Assembly (NCBI GenBank): GCA_050084985.1
Contig: JBITNC010000001.1
Coordinates: 71,176,001 to 71,240,000, forward strand
DNA length: 64,000 nucleotides
Direction of reading: 5' to 3'
Origin: Nageia nagi
Lineage: Eukaryota; Pinophyta
Shown: positions 1-9,951 of the stretch, in pieces
Layout: the number at the start of each line of letters is the position of its first letter
How positions within the stretch are numbered: the stretch's first letter is position 1
Notes under the pieces: model-generated
What the model was told of the DNA's origin: nothing
Seen by the model: the letters and a program-made list of their open reading frames with translations, nothing else
Database searches by the model: none
Made by a program: the position numbers and the translations under genes

Positions 1-1903
1 ATTTGATATGATCTATGTAAGTATTATGTTGGATTGTTCTCAAAAAATTATTATTCAAGAGAGTAGGACCCAAATAGAGGTACTCTCCTCATACAAGGAT
101 TCCAAGTTTTGGCTTGATTCTATGAATAAGCTAGAGTGAGGGACAATAAAAGACCAAAAGAGGGAAAAAGATATATCATAACCAGCATATCAATCAAAAA
201 AGGGAAGTCTACTTTAATATTAAAAATTTTCTTATCTTCTCTAAACTTCTTTGGATTATGCAATTTCAATGCTTTTCATTTCACATCTAAAGAGGGGAAA
301 AATGTAAATACCTAAAAATGATTTATTATTTATTTAATAAATCATATTTAGACTTTTTAAATGAATAATTATAATATTATAAATGTCAAGAAATTTGATA
401 TTACAATGCAATACCATGTGCTATATTAAATACTATATTATTTACCATGGTTCATATTCTAAAGTATCTTGAATACAATAATGATTATATTATTTCTAAA
501 GGTTGGTCTTCACTACTTTTCATGTATTTGTAGGTTATATAGGTGAGTGGAATAGGTTGACCTCCATAAATAGGAACTCTTTTATATGACAAGATATTTT
601 ATAGGTGATTGTATACTACAATCTTCATCAAACAATGGTGTATCTTGATGCCACCTATTATGAGAAATTGTTAAAATTTGAGCTTTGAAACTTTGTATCT
701 TTGGTGTACTCCATATCTATGCATATCCAATGTTGTTAATAACATGTGTCTTAAGGAATAAGGGTTCCATATTTTAGTGGTGGATGCTATTGGTCTATGC
801 ATACAAAGATCTATTACAATATAATCTTTAATATGATCCCAATCCTTCGAAGATTCATTTACCTTCACTTTTGAGGATTATACATACATTTTATATCAGG
901 TGCATGCTTTTCATGTATATTTTTTGTATCTAATATTGTACATGTATAACTCTTCTTATATTTTAGATCATGTTATTTATTGTGTACATTTGCATTTTAT
1001 ATAATTTAAAATCTACAACTACTACACTCACATATTAATAATTTTAACATTAAACCTAACCCTTCATGAAAAATTATAAATATCAATATCTATGTCATTC
1101 ATCAATTAACTTAGACTAAAATTTGTGCAACTAGAAGCTAAAATTTATAAAGGGCACTTGGATATAAATTTGAGAAATAGATAGGATGAAAATATGAAGC
1201 TTCCTAAGACAACATGAATCGAAGCAAACTTTGAGAGGAGAGAATTATGTGTTTTATTCAAAGTCCCTAAGGAATTTATAGGGAAAAATTAACATAATAC
1301 ACTCAAATAAATTACTATCGTGGGAGACATAAGAACTTCAATTTTATGGTGGAATTTATTCAACTTTTTTTTGTAAGCCTCATGGATCAAATAGTTCTTC
1401 AATTATTTCATACACCTCATACAAGATTCTAAGATATATATGAGGGAGGAATATGTAGGTTATAAGATAGATTAATAATTCTTTGCCACCTCATCCCTAG
1501 ATAAAATATTTTTCACCCATACCTAAAATTATTACAAGTAGAAATAAAATACCTTAGTAAAAAATTTAAATCTACTTATCTAAAATATTTTATTACAATA
1601 TTCTAGGCAATTAATTCATTCTCTACTAAAATGCTTAATAAATATTTTTCACATAGTTTTACTTATGCAGACTACACATCCTGCAAGGTAAATTCTATTA
1701 GTGCATAGAAAAACATCATAAATATCATAAGGTTCACACTTCATGCATAATAATCATGAAATAAAACTATATGATTTATAGTAGCCCTTGTGGGCTGTTA
1801 ATGATTCAATGACTAATCATTTCCTTACAACTATCCATCTATTTCCATAATTAACTCATCTTTATTTCACTTAGATCTCCATTTTGACTCCCAATTTGAG
1901 TCA
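1..1903. other. Unassigned AT-rich left flank
   Basis: This stretch holds no reading frame I can link to a protein family on either strand; the short frames present are of the length expected by chance in AT-rich DNA. It is the sequence that Copia-1 inserted into, so in principle it continues the minus-strand Gypsy-2 element seen right of 23207. I looked for the reverse transcriptase that should follow the Gypsy-2 protease and did not find it here, so the flank may be a non-coding part of that element or unrelated older repeat. Confidence 0.5.
318..345. repeat. Perfect 11-bp inverted repeat (hairpin)
   Basis: ATGATTTATTA at 318-328 is followed after a 6-base loop by its exact reverse complement at 335-345. 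All bases are A/T-rich, so the stem is weak. It may be a chance palindrome or a leftover of a small element; nothing around it tells which. Confidence 0.5.
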
Positions 1904-1908
1904 ATTAT
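1904..1908. repeat. Target-site duplication of Copia-1, left copy (ATTAT)
   Basis: ATTAT lies directly before the TG that opens the Copia-1 left LTR, and an identical ATTAT lies directly after the closing CA of the right LTR at 23203-23207. This 5-bp match fixes the outer borders of the 21.3-kb composite insertion. Confidence 0.9.
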
Positions 1909-2134
1909 TGAAAGGATTGAACTATAACAAAAGCAATCCTAAATAACCAAATCACATGAAAGCTCACAAATCATATCTAACAAACTCACAAAGCAATCTC
2001 ACAAAGATAACTCAAGATATAAGTGGTTCCTTCAACTAGGAGTACATCCACTAACTAGATCTCACTTCATTCACAAATATGAACTCTTACAAGTATCTTA
2101 ATCTCATATCCTAAATGCTATCTTATAGCATAAC
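1909..2134 (-). repeat. Copia-1 3' LTR, outer part (before Gypsy-1)
   Basis: Starts TGAAAGGATTGAAC and aligns with 22709-22933 of the right LTR. It ends at ATAAC, where Gypsy-1 entered; the remainder of the LTR resumes at 14854. Orientation is minus: the plus-strand left end is the U5 end. Confidence 0.92.
2130..2134. repeat. Target-site duplication of Gypsy-1, left copy (ATAAC)
   Basis: ATAAC occurs at 2130-2134 and again at 14849-14853, directly outside the Gypsy-1 LTRs. The undisturbed site can be read in the right Copia-1 LTR (near 22930) and in the solo LTR (near 26225) as AGCATAACTTTACT, which confirms that the five bases were duplicated on insertion. Confidence 0.95.
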
Positions 2135-2316
2135 TGTATATCGATACATAATCATTACTCCAAGGTTCTTATGAAAGTATAATCACTTTTGGAGGTGACA
2201 TAGGCTAAGCATAATCATAATGGGTTTTAAGAACCGATTTTCGAAAGTAATGACGTTATTAAGAAAGAAGAAAAGCCCCACGAAGTTAATGTTGAGTAAC
2301 CCAGATACAAAAGAGA

Positions 2317-2625
2317 TGATGTCAGTGATTTTAGACCTTAACCCAAAACCGAATCCTGGAGGAAATGAGGTTAGCAAAAGGGTTACCAAAAATTCATAAT
2401 CAGTAAAGTGAAGCATTTCGAAAGTATGAAGATGATGTCATGGAGAAAATAATGTTCACATTTTTGAATGAAATCGAATCCCGAAAAAGATGAGGTCAGC
2501 AAGGAGTGATTGAATAGCCAGAGCCAGTAAGTAGAATATCCTGGAAGTGATGAGGTTAGCAAAAGGGTTACCAAAAATCCATAATTAGTAAAGTAAAGCA
2601 TTCTAGAAGTATGAAGATGACATCA
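2317..2625 (+). promoter_or_regulatory. CRE/bZIP-like octamers in Gypsy-1 U3
   Basis: TGATGTCA occurs at 2317-2324 and 2433-2440, and TGACATCA at 2618-2625. These are the two products expected when the CpG of the palindrome TGACGTCA is lost by deamination on one or the other strand. A TGACG half site at 2251 is TGACA in the 3' LTR. TGACGTCA is the known core of plant and animal bZIP/CRE sites. That it acted as a retrotransposon enhancer is inference. Confidence 0.45.
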
Positions 2626-2732
2626 TGGGGAAAATAATGTTCACATTTTTGAATGAAACTGGATCTTGAAAAAGATGAGGTCAGCAAGGAGTGATTGAAT
2701 AGCCGGAGCCAGTAAGTAGAATATTCCAGAAT
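2365..2732 (+). repeat. 184-bp tandem duplication inside the Gypsy-1 LTR
   Basis: The block starting ATGAGGTTAGCAAAAGGG at 2365 is repeated from 2549 with about 90% identity. The same two-unit arrangement, period 185, is present in the 3' LTR (starts 13749 and 13934), so it predates insertion. Each unit carries one of the CRE-like octamers and ends with AGTAAGTAGAATAT. Confidence 0.9.
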
Positions 2733-2828
2733 GTAGAGATGGGGTCAACAAGAGGCGAGATCATAGCTATCAAGAAGCCATTATCATTTATAATCTGCCC
2801 AATTTTTGTAATATTCTGCCAAGTGGCA

Positions 2829-2836
2829 TATATAGC
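2829..2836 (+). promoter_or_regulatory. Putative TATA box of the Gypsy-1 LTR
   Basis: CATATATAGCTAG at about 2828-2840 resembles the TATAAATAGCTAGC of the Gypsy-3 LTR (50049 and 62796). The shared ATAGCTAG in two otherwise diverged LTRs supports a core promoter here. No start-site evidence is available. Confidence 0.45.
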
Positions 2837-3474
2837 TAGTATCAGTTAAAAGAAGGCTAGAATCTTGAATCCATTTTGTAATCGTTTCTATTTTACAATT
2901 CTTATAACTATTGTTATTTCAATATAAGTAAGGAATACACAAAGGGAAAGGGGTCGGAAGCCCTAGTATTACTCTTTACATTTTTTCTCTAAGATCAGTA
3001 GTTTTTATCAGTGATATGATATCATCTTGACCTTTCTTTGCTAGCACTTGTAATTGTTATTCTTAATTAGGTTACATGGTGGTAGCTTGGCATGTTTCCT
3101 GGATGATAATTATGAGCTATTAGCATAACTGTGTCTACATACATGTAGAGTAAAGCTGGGAAACTATTAGAGAGTGAGAGCTTGTACTGTAGCTATTACA
3201 CTAGATTCAGACCAAGGTTTCACACCCTATGAAAGCCCACGCTGAACTAGTGATTCACCTTTGCTTCCTCTCTTATTACCCTAAGCCCTTTTGCTTAAAT
3301 TCCTCGCACTCTACTCCTTTTATTTTCTTTCTTGTTACTTCTCCTATACCCAATGCATAAGGAACTGGCCTTCTCGGGAGATCAGACTATCACCATAGTC
3401 TGTTCTTGATTTACTTTGGTTAAGATTGTCCATGGCACATATATTACACAATCCTAATCAACAGTATTTCTTTT

Positions 3475-3492
3475 TGGCATGCCCGATGGGAC
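3475..3492 (+). promoter_or_regulatory. Gypsy-1 primer binding site
   Basis: TGGCATGCCCGATGGGAC begins 11 bases after the 5' LTR. It opens with TGG, the complement of a tRNA CCA end, and corresponds to TGGCATGCCTAGTGGGAC of Gypsy-3 at 50580. The priming tRNA is not assigned. Confidence 0.8.
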
Positions 3493-3611
3493 CCAAAGAA
3501 ACTTATTGGTGACTCTGTTGAAGCACTATCTATGGTATGTATTAAAGTAGATTGTTTGTAAATATCATATGTGCTTTTGAACCTTTTATTTTCTTTTGCA
3601 ACCTAGAGTTT

Positions 3612-5100
3612 ATGTGGACTAGATCTAAAACCAGAGTAGCAAAAGAAGCACTAGATTTTAGAACATTAGATGCTCCTAAGAGAAAGACCCTGATCAAGTC
3701 CAAGTCTCTTAATAGTATCAGCACCTTAAAATCCTTTACCAAGCTAGAATAATCCAATCTTCACACTAGAAATACCTCTCCTAAAATGGCTAATCCAGCT
3801 CATAATATTTATCCAGAATGGGACAATGGGGTACCAATAGCTCTGGCCATGTTGCATGACATCCCCAGCTAATGTTTTCAAAACCCTTTCAGAGTTTGAT
3901 GCAACTTCAGAGAAAATGGCTTATGAGCATTGTGTTGACATAACTAGCCTAGCTAAGAATCATAATATTCAACATGAAGGTGTCATGATGAGATTACTAG
4001 CTCAATCTTTCAAAGGAAAGGTCCTGGATTGGTACAGGGGCCTTCCTAATGGATCTATAACCACTTGAGCTCAACTAGTAGAGCCCTTTATCTTGGAATT
4101 TAATGAATTAGGAGATCCTTTTTCTCTGTTAACACAGTTCACTTCAATCAAAAGATATGAGCAAGAAAATATCCCTAATTTCAACATTAGGTTCCAAAAA
4201 ACTTGGATGAGAGTCCCAATGCCAGTCAAGCCTCAGTAATTTCAAGCCCTAATGTATTACCTGAGAGCCTTTCCTCTAGATCTCTCTCTGTATATCTAAA
4301 ATTTTGGAGTAAATACTTTCTTAGAGGTCTATAGACAAGTAGTATATATCGAATCTTATCTTATTTCAATAGGAAAATTGCCAAGTCGCATGCCAATGCC
4401 TTATTTTTTGGTAACTGCCCAACAGCAAATTTTGAGACCTCAAGTAGTTAGTTTGGCTCCACCTTTGGATAATATTCCCACCCCTGTTCAACAATGGCAT
4501 TCAACCTTGCCAGTCCCTAGAGCTCCCTTGGCCTTACTAGCCCCTCATCAGCCTAATATGAATCAAGGGGTAGCTTCATCAATAGAGATTCAGGAACTCC
4601 AAAATTTGTGTAGGAATATGGCAAATCAGATTACCATTCTAATTAGGTAAAGAAATGTAAGAAGATATACTTATCCTGCTATAGAAAAGGCTTAGCATGT
4701 GTTGAACGAGGATGTAAGCCAAGCTTCCTTTTCTAGGTCAACCACTGGTTTATGTTTGGCTTGCAATGATGCTCATGAGCAAACAACATGTCCTATTTAT
4801 CAAGAAGTGGGGGTATTCCTCCACCTGGTGTAGCTGATGATAGGAACCAAGATGTGAACCTAATGAATTTTGCACTAGCAGATATAGGAGTTTTTATTGT
4901 GGAAACAAGATCAGGGAAACAACCCCTAATCTCTGATATTCTGAAAAGAAAGATTGAATCCCAAAAGAGTTCCAATTTAGTGATTCCTAAAAAGTAAGAT
5001 GCAGTTTCTAGTTCTAAGGAAAAGACCCTAGAAAAGGAAATAGTTTACCAAAAATTCCCATTTCCAAAAACCAAATTGATGCCTAAAGCCAATGATCAAA
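3612..5100 (+). pseudogene. Gypsy-1 gag (capsid/nucleocapsid), broken
   Basis: Gag forms the virus-like particle and packages element RNA. The likely start is ATG at 3612 (MWTRSKTRVAKE); Gypsy-3 has an equivalent ATG-TAG-ACT at 50751, so the Trp codon there has decayed. After a stop and frame change near 3752 the capsid-like part continues (EKMAYEHCVD, FKGKVLDWYRGLPNGSITT), followed by a Pro-rich stretch near 4440-4560 and a zinc knuckle at 4753-4791 with spacing CX2CX3HX4C. In-frame TGA, TAA and TAG stops interrupt it. The family call rests on the capsid-like WYRGLPNGSITT block, the knuckle and position before the protease. Confidence 0.8.
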
Positions 5101-5234
5101 ATCTTTGAAAGTTAAGGTTCCCTTTGCTCACCAAGCATTAGAGAAAATATGATACTCTACAGCTTTAGGAAAGATTTACTGATAGATTTAGAAATAAAAT
5201 TGGTGAACCTTCAGCTATCCCAGAGTTCAACATT

Positions 5235-5804
5235 ATGGCAGAGCTAAAGAGAACTCCCATGAGAGTGTCCTTATTTGAAGCTTTAAAAATACTTAGGCAA
5301 ATTGATTTACTGAAAATGTCTCTTATAGCATTGAATGAAGGAATGGAAAGAGTGCTTAATCTTTTTGAGATATCGAAATATCCAAGGATGGGAAAGAACA
5401 AACCTCTAACTTTTTATATGACTTTAGAAATTGAGGGATATGTACTTCATAATTGTTTGGTTGATTTTGGGGTAGCTACTACTGTGATGCCTAAAGCGGT
5501 GTGCGATGTGATGGGGTTGCCTATGACAAGAACATCCACCAGAGTACTACAACTGGATTCCACACCTATCAAAATAGTAGGAGTGATCAAAGATGTAGTC
5601 TTGAAAATACATAAGTTTCCCTCTATAATTATTATTCAAGAAGTTGTAGTTGTTGAGCTGCCCCCTTTGTTCGGGCTATGTCTATCTAGAGAATTTATAG
5701 CTAAAATAGGGGGTTATCTAGCAATGGACTACACCCATTATTTGATCCCTTATGGGAATAAGAGGGTAAGATTGAATAATGAGGAAATTTTGAGTTTCAC
5801 ATAG
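5235..5804 (+). pseudogene. Gypsy-1 aspartic protease domain, catalytic triplet altered
   Basis: An open stretch of 189 codons between gag and the first RNase H. Residues near 74-85 read NCLVDFGVATTVMP, matching the retropepsin block whose active site is Asp-Ser/Thr-Gly; here Ser has become Phe, so it would not be active. The later block GVIKDVVLKIHKFP and LPPLFGLCLSREF align with the Gypsy-3 protease (52549-53019), which reads NCMIDTKATITIIP. The enzyme would have cut the Gag-Pol polyprotein. Confidence 0.85.
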
Positions 5805-5989
5805 AGAAAAAGGAGGAGGTTTGTGCAATCTTTGGTGAATTGGAAGAATCAAATGAATTGCTAAAAGAATTGCAAACTGAAGACCCTTGTAGTATGAGTA
5901 TGCTCAACACTATCTACAACCTAAAGTTTGTAAATTATTATTTAATAGAATCAGAATCTTTCATCCTGGAACTCACAAGGGAAGATTTT

Positions 5990-6430
5990 TGAAGGAATGA
6001 AATGTGGGAGATGTCTTTTGATGGGGCAAGATCCAAAAATGGATCTGAAGCTAGGATTATCCTGACCAACCCAACTGGTAAGGTACATAGATTTTCTTTT
6101 AGACTCACCTGGTTATGTAGTAGAATATGAAGCTCTTTACCTTGGACTAGAACAAGCCATCAAAATGAAAATTTAGTGTTTAAGGATCAAAGGGGATTCA
6201 GAGTTGATCATAAAATAGGTGACAAGTAAATGTTCAGTCAAGCATCATTATTTGAAATCTTACAAGAATCAAGTTTGGGATCTATTTGAGCATTTCAAAG
6301 CATTACATATTTAGTCTGTCCCAAGGAAATTCAACCAAGAAGCTGACATCTTACCACAAATGGGAGCCAATTTTGATCCTACTAATGACTGGTTCCAAAG
6401 GAAGGGTGTTCAGCTCATTTTTAGGCCATC
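5990..6430 (+). pseudogene. Gypsy-1 additional RNase H (archaeal/plant-like) located before the RT
   Basis: The translated pieces carry all four acidic catalytic blocks of an RNase H1-type fold: SFDGA (about 6016), VEYEAL (about 6127), GDSEL (about 6191) and NQEAD (about 6332), in that order and spacing, across two reading frames with a few stops. The HHYLKSY and VPRKFNQEAD segments align with Gypsy-3 at 53510-53630. Tat-group elements are known to carry a second RNase H in addition to the RT-linked one; its place here, between protease and reverse transcriptase, is the notable point. It would remove the RNA strand during reverse transcription. Confidence 0.8.
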
Positions 6431-6639
6431 AGTTCCAGATAATGATTCCTTTTGGTAGGTTTTCCAGGATGAGGCTCAAATTAACCAATTTTTATTACAA
6501 CAAGTTGTATGTCATGCAGTAGGTGAAGAGGACTCTAAATTTTTTAGGGAGCAAGACATAATTCAACTAAACAATAATAAAATCCCTAAGGATTTGATTC
6601 CATTCGAAGGATTATTTGATAGGAGTGACCAAGTAAAGA

Positions 6640-7630
6640 GAAGAGTTATGAATATAAACCCAGATAATTATAAAGAACATGAAGTTTTTCCAGGTAAGTC
6701 ATTAAAAATTGGTATATCTAATACTCCAGAATAGATTCAAGAAATTGTATAATTATGTAGAACATATGTTGATGTTATTGCTTGGTCTTATGATGATTTA
6801 AAGGTTTTTGATAAATTAGTGATACAGCATATAATCGAGTTGATAGATGATGCTAAACCAATCAGATAAAAACAAAGACCAGTAAACCCTAAGATTGAAG
6901 TTGCCATGAAGTAGGAGGTTCTGAAATTGTATAAGGTTGGGATAATTTATCCCATCAAGCATTCCACTTGGGTACCTAATCTTGTGCCTATCCGAAAGAA
7001 AAATGGTGAGATAAGGTTGTGTGTGGATTTCTAGGGCTTAAATAGAGTATCTTTGAAAGATCACTATCCCTTACCGCTAATGGAACAGATACTAAATACT
7101 ATAACCGGTGCTAAAAAGTTCTCTTTGATAGATGGTTTCTTTGGGTACAATCAGATTTGGGTCCAAAATGAAGATCAATTTAAAATAGCTTTTACAACTA
7201 AATGAGGCACATTTGCTTTTCAGAGAATGCCTTTTGGACTATCCAATGCAGGGGCTACCTTTCAGAGAGCTATGGATTATGCATTTGGAGAGCTAGTAAA
7301 TAAGAGTCTATTGGTATACCTTGATGATATTACTATTTTCTCTCATGATAGAAACATGCATGTTCAACATCTGGAGCAAGCCTTCATCAAATGTAAGAGG
7401 TATGGTATATCCCTAAATCCTAAGAAGTCTATCTTTGCAGTAGATGAAGGTAAATTATTGGGCCATGTCATTTCAAAAGAGGGGTGGGCTATTGATCTGG
7501 ATAGAGTTAAAGCTATAAATGACTTGTCTCTCCCATCTAATAAGAAGTCTCTACAGTCTTTTCTGGGTCAGATTAACTTTGTAAGAAGATTTATTCAAGA
7601 TTTCTCAAACATTATCAAACCCATCACCCA
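6640..7630 (+). pseudogene. Gypsy-1 reverse transcriptase
   Basis: Copies element RNA into DNA. Recognisable RT blocks in order: YPIKHSTWVPNLVPIRKKNG, the LNRVSLKDHYPLP block, FSLIDGFFGYNQI, the FAFQRMPFGLSNAGATFQRAM block and the active site YLDD at 7317-7328. A 222-codon open frame covers 7227-7895, the best preserved part of the element. Upstream there are in-frame TAG, TAA and TGA stops, several at Gln or Trp positions, so the protein is not made. Both catalytic Asp residues are kept in the DNA. Confidence 0.95.
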
Positions 7631-7639
7631 GATGCTAAA

Positions 7640-8270
7640 AAAAGATACTCCTTTTGTATGGACTGAGGAAGGTAAAGAAGCTTTTCAAAAAATCAAGGTA
7701 GCGATTACAAAAGCTCCTATATTGAGAAATCAAAATTTTAGCAAAGAATTTATTCTGTACATGTATGGTTCAGATACTAGTGTTGCCAAAGTCATTTTAA
7801 CCCAGAAGCACGAAAGGAATGAAGAATACCCAATCACATTTTTCAGCCAGACTATGAATAGTTGTGAGGAAAAATACACTTTCATTGAAAAATAGGTCTT
7901 AGATATTGTGAAGGCACTCAATAGGTTAAAACATTACATTTAACAGAGTAGGATTTTAATTCTAACCATACACTCAGATGTTAGGTCTTATGTTATGTAG
8001 GGAGAATTGGGAGAAGGAAGACCCGAGTGGATTTCAAAAATTCTTAAATACGATGTCGAAATTCGGCCCACTAAGCTCATAAAAGGAAGAGCACTTTGTG
8101 AGCAACATGTAAAACCTACGATACCAAAAAAGGGGATGATATGCTTTATTGAACAAGAAACCCTGAAATCTGTATATAGAGATGCAACAAAGGATTGGAT
8201 GGAGTAGTTAAATGAACATTTTGAGACCAGAAAACTACCAGGAAACATGAATGCATCCCAAAGAAGGTGA
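7640..8270 (+). pseudogene. Gypsy-1 RT-linked RNase H, degenerate, with connection region
   Basis: Follows the RT without a break (FVWTEEGKEAFQKIKVAITK). The FILYMYGSDTS block lacks the usual first Asp of gypsy RNase H, and Gypsy-3 has MYAHEVDRS at the same place, so this domain looks catalytically dead in both. That is the known state of the RT-linked RNase H in Tat elements, where the additional RNase H supplies the function. The segment PEWISKILKYDVEIRPTKL marks its end. Interrupted by TAG at 7893 and 7998. Confidence 0.82.
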
Positions 8271-9460
8271 TTCAAGATACATGTCCAGAATTACATGAAG
8301 ATAGATCAGATACTTTATAGAAGAAATCATGATGACATTTTGTTAATGTGTATCAACAACAAAGTCAGCTAAGCTCATTGAAGAGTTTCATTCTGGAGGG
8401 TCTAGAGGTCATTACTCTGAATACACTATAGTGGGTAAGATTATTTAGGTGGGATATTACTGGCCTACTATGTTCAAAAATGCTTTTGCAAAGACACAAA
8501 ATTGTGAAAAGTGTTAAAGGTATGTAGGAAGAAAGAGAAATGCAGCATTACCATTAGAACCAATCCAAGTAGAAGAACCCTTCCAATAGTGGGGGCTAGA
8601 TTTTATCAGAGTCATCAATCCAAACTCCTTTTCTGGACATAAATTCATCCTTACTGCTATAGACTTTTTCACCAGATGGGCAGAAGTAGAGGTTGTAAAA
8701 GAGGTAAATTAGAAGACTATTCTAAGATTTATAGAAAAGTTAATTACCAGGTATGGTATTCCCCAAACAATAATTTCGGATAATGGCTTAGCATTCATAG
8801 GAGCTGAAGTTACTAATTTTGCTATGAGATTAGGTATCTATTGGAAAACTTCCTCAAACTATTACCCCCAGGGTAATGGTTTGGCTGAGTCTACAAACAA
8901 GAATCTAATTTAGATTCTCAAAAGAATAGTGGAAGATAATCCTCGAACTTGGCACGAAAAGCCCAATTAGGCATTGTGGGCAGATAGGATCATAGTAAAA
9001 TTAGCTATTAAAACTAGCCCATATATGTTGGTATACGGTAAAAAGGTGGTATTACCAAGTCATTCCAAGCTTCTAATTTTAAAAGTTTTGCAGGAATATA
9101 GTGAGGATTTTGAATCTCTCAAGGTTCAGATGAATGAACTGTTGCATTTAGAAGAGCTCCAAAATCGATCATATCAAGACCTCTAGAGGAGAAATGAAAT
9201 AGTAAAAAGATGGTTTAACGGTCAAAAATCAACTTCAGATACTTTCAGAGAAGGAGATTTAGTGTTGAAATGGGATGAGGATAGAGCTAAACCTAGGAAA
9301 CATAAAAAAATTGAATCCATGTGGTCCAGACCCTATTTAGTAGCTAAATGCATTGGGAAAAATGCCTTTGAGCTGGCAAAATTAAATGGGTGCAAATTAC
9401 CGATTTCAGTTAATGGATAGCACCTAAAGCGATATAAGACCACAAGCATGGGATAGTGAT
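8271..9460 (+). pseudogene. Gypsy-1 integrase
   Basis: Joins element DNA to the host chromosome. The zinc-binding HHCC part is seen at about 8390-8515 (HSGG, RGHY, CEKC). The catalytic core has Asp in WGLDFIRV (about 8590), Asp in IISDNGLAF (about 8770) and Glu in NGLAEST (about 8880), the DDE triad. The C-terminal part has DLVLKWDEDRAKPRKHKK and ends near NGQ-HLKRYK with the Gln codon now TAG. Gypsy-3 (55600-56760) aligns throughout. At least seven in-frame TAG codons, mostly at Gln sites, inactivate it. Confidence 0.93.
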
Positions 9461-9951
9461 CTTTTGAAAAGATATAATTTTGTACACATATTGTAAATAG
9501 TGTGCTGTTTGCATTTATTTCAAGTTGTTGTTGTAGTTGTTAGCTATTTATTAGTAGCTTAGTGTTAATGGTAGTTGTACTTTTGGCATCGATAGAATTG
9601 AAGTTTCCAAAAGGGGTATAGAAAATCAAATCTTGGAGTTCCCAAAAAGAGCGTATAATATCAAATTAGTTATTAATGCTACTATCAATGAGGTTATTTC
9701 ATGCATTCAGAGAGATTGTGCATCAATTAATGAAATGAGCTATAAAAGGACCAAGAGCACTACTCGTCAAAAATACCTAAATTCTAGAATTCATAGAAAG
9801 TATTTGTTTACAAATTTGCAAAGCTAGTATCTACTGTGCACTATTAGGAGCTGTGAAATATAGCAAAAGAATATAAGAAAAGCAAAGTGCCAGTTAAGGG
9901 TGACAAAAGTGAGACAAGAGGAGTTGAGAAGCGCAGCACAAGAAAATAGAA
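9461..9951 (+). other. Spacer between integrase and the 3' ORF of Gypsy-1
   Basis: About 490 bp rich in GTTGTAGTTGTTAG-like sequence, with a 64-codon frame (9633-9827) that I do not recognise and that may be the decayed upstream part of the next ORF. No terminator or promoter is evident. Confidence 0.4.

Larger units (their letters stand above)
2135..3463 (+). repeat. Gypsy-1 5' LTR (1329 bp)
   Basis: Runs from TGTATATCGATAC to CTAATCAACA and matches 13519-14848 along its length. It contains a tandem 184-bp duplication (2365-2732), several CRE-like octamers and a TATA-like box at 2829. Ends follow the TG...CA rule. Confidence 0.95.

Noticed and set aside
671-868. 65-codon minus-strand frame in the left flank
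   Set aside because: No homology recognised, no matching neighbours; consistent with chance.
3475-3492. tRNA gene fragments at primer sites
   Set aside because: The TGG-starting tracts are short complements of tRNA 3' ends placed just after LTRs, and no cloverleaf can be drawn.
6720-9460. TAG read as Gln (alternative genetic code)
   Set aside because: TAG at Gln sites is frequent, but TAA, TGA and frame changes are mixed in, catalytic residues are lost by the same kinds of change, and related copies use CAG or CAA. Deamination of methylated CAG explains it within the standard code.
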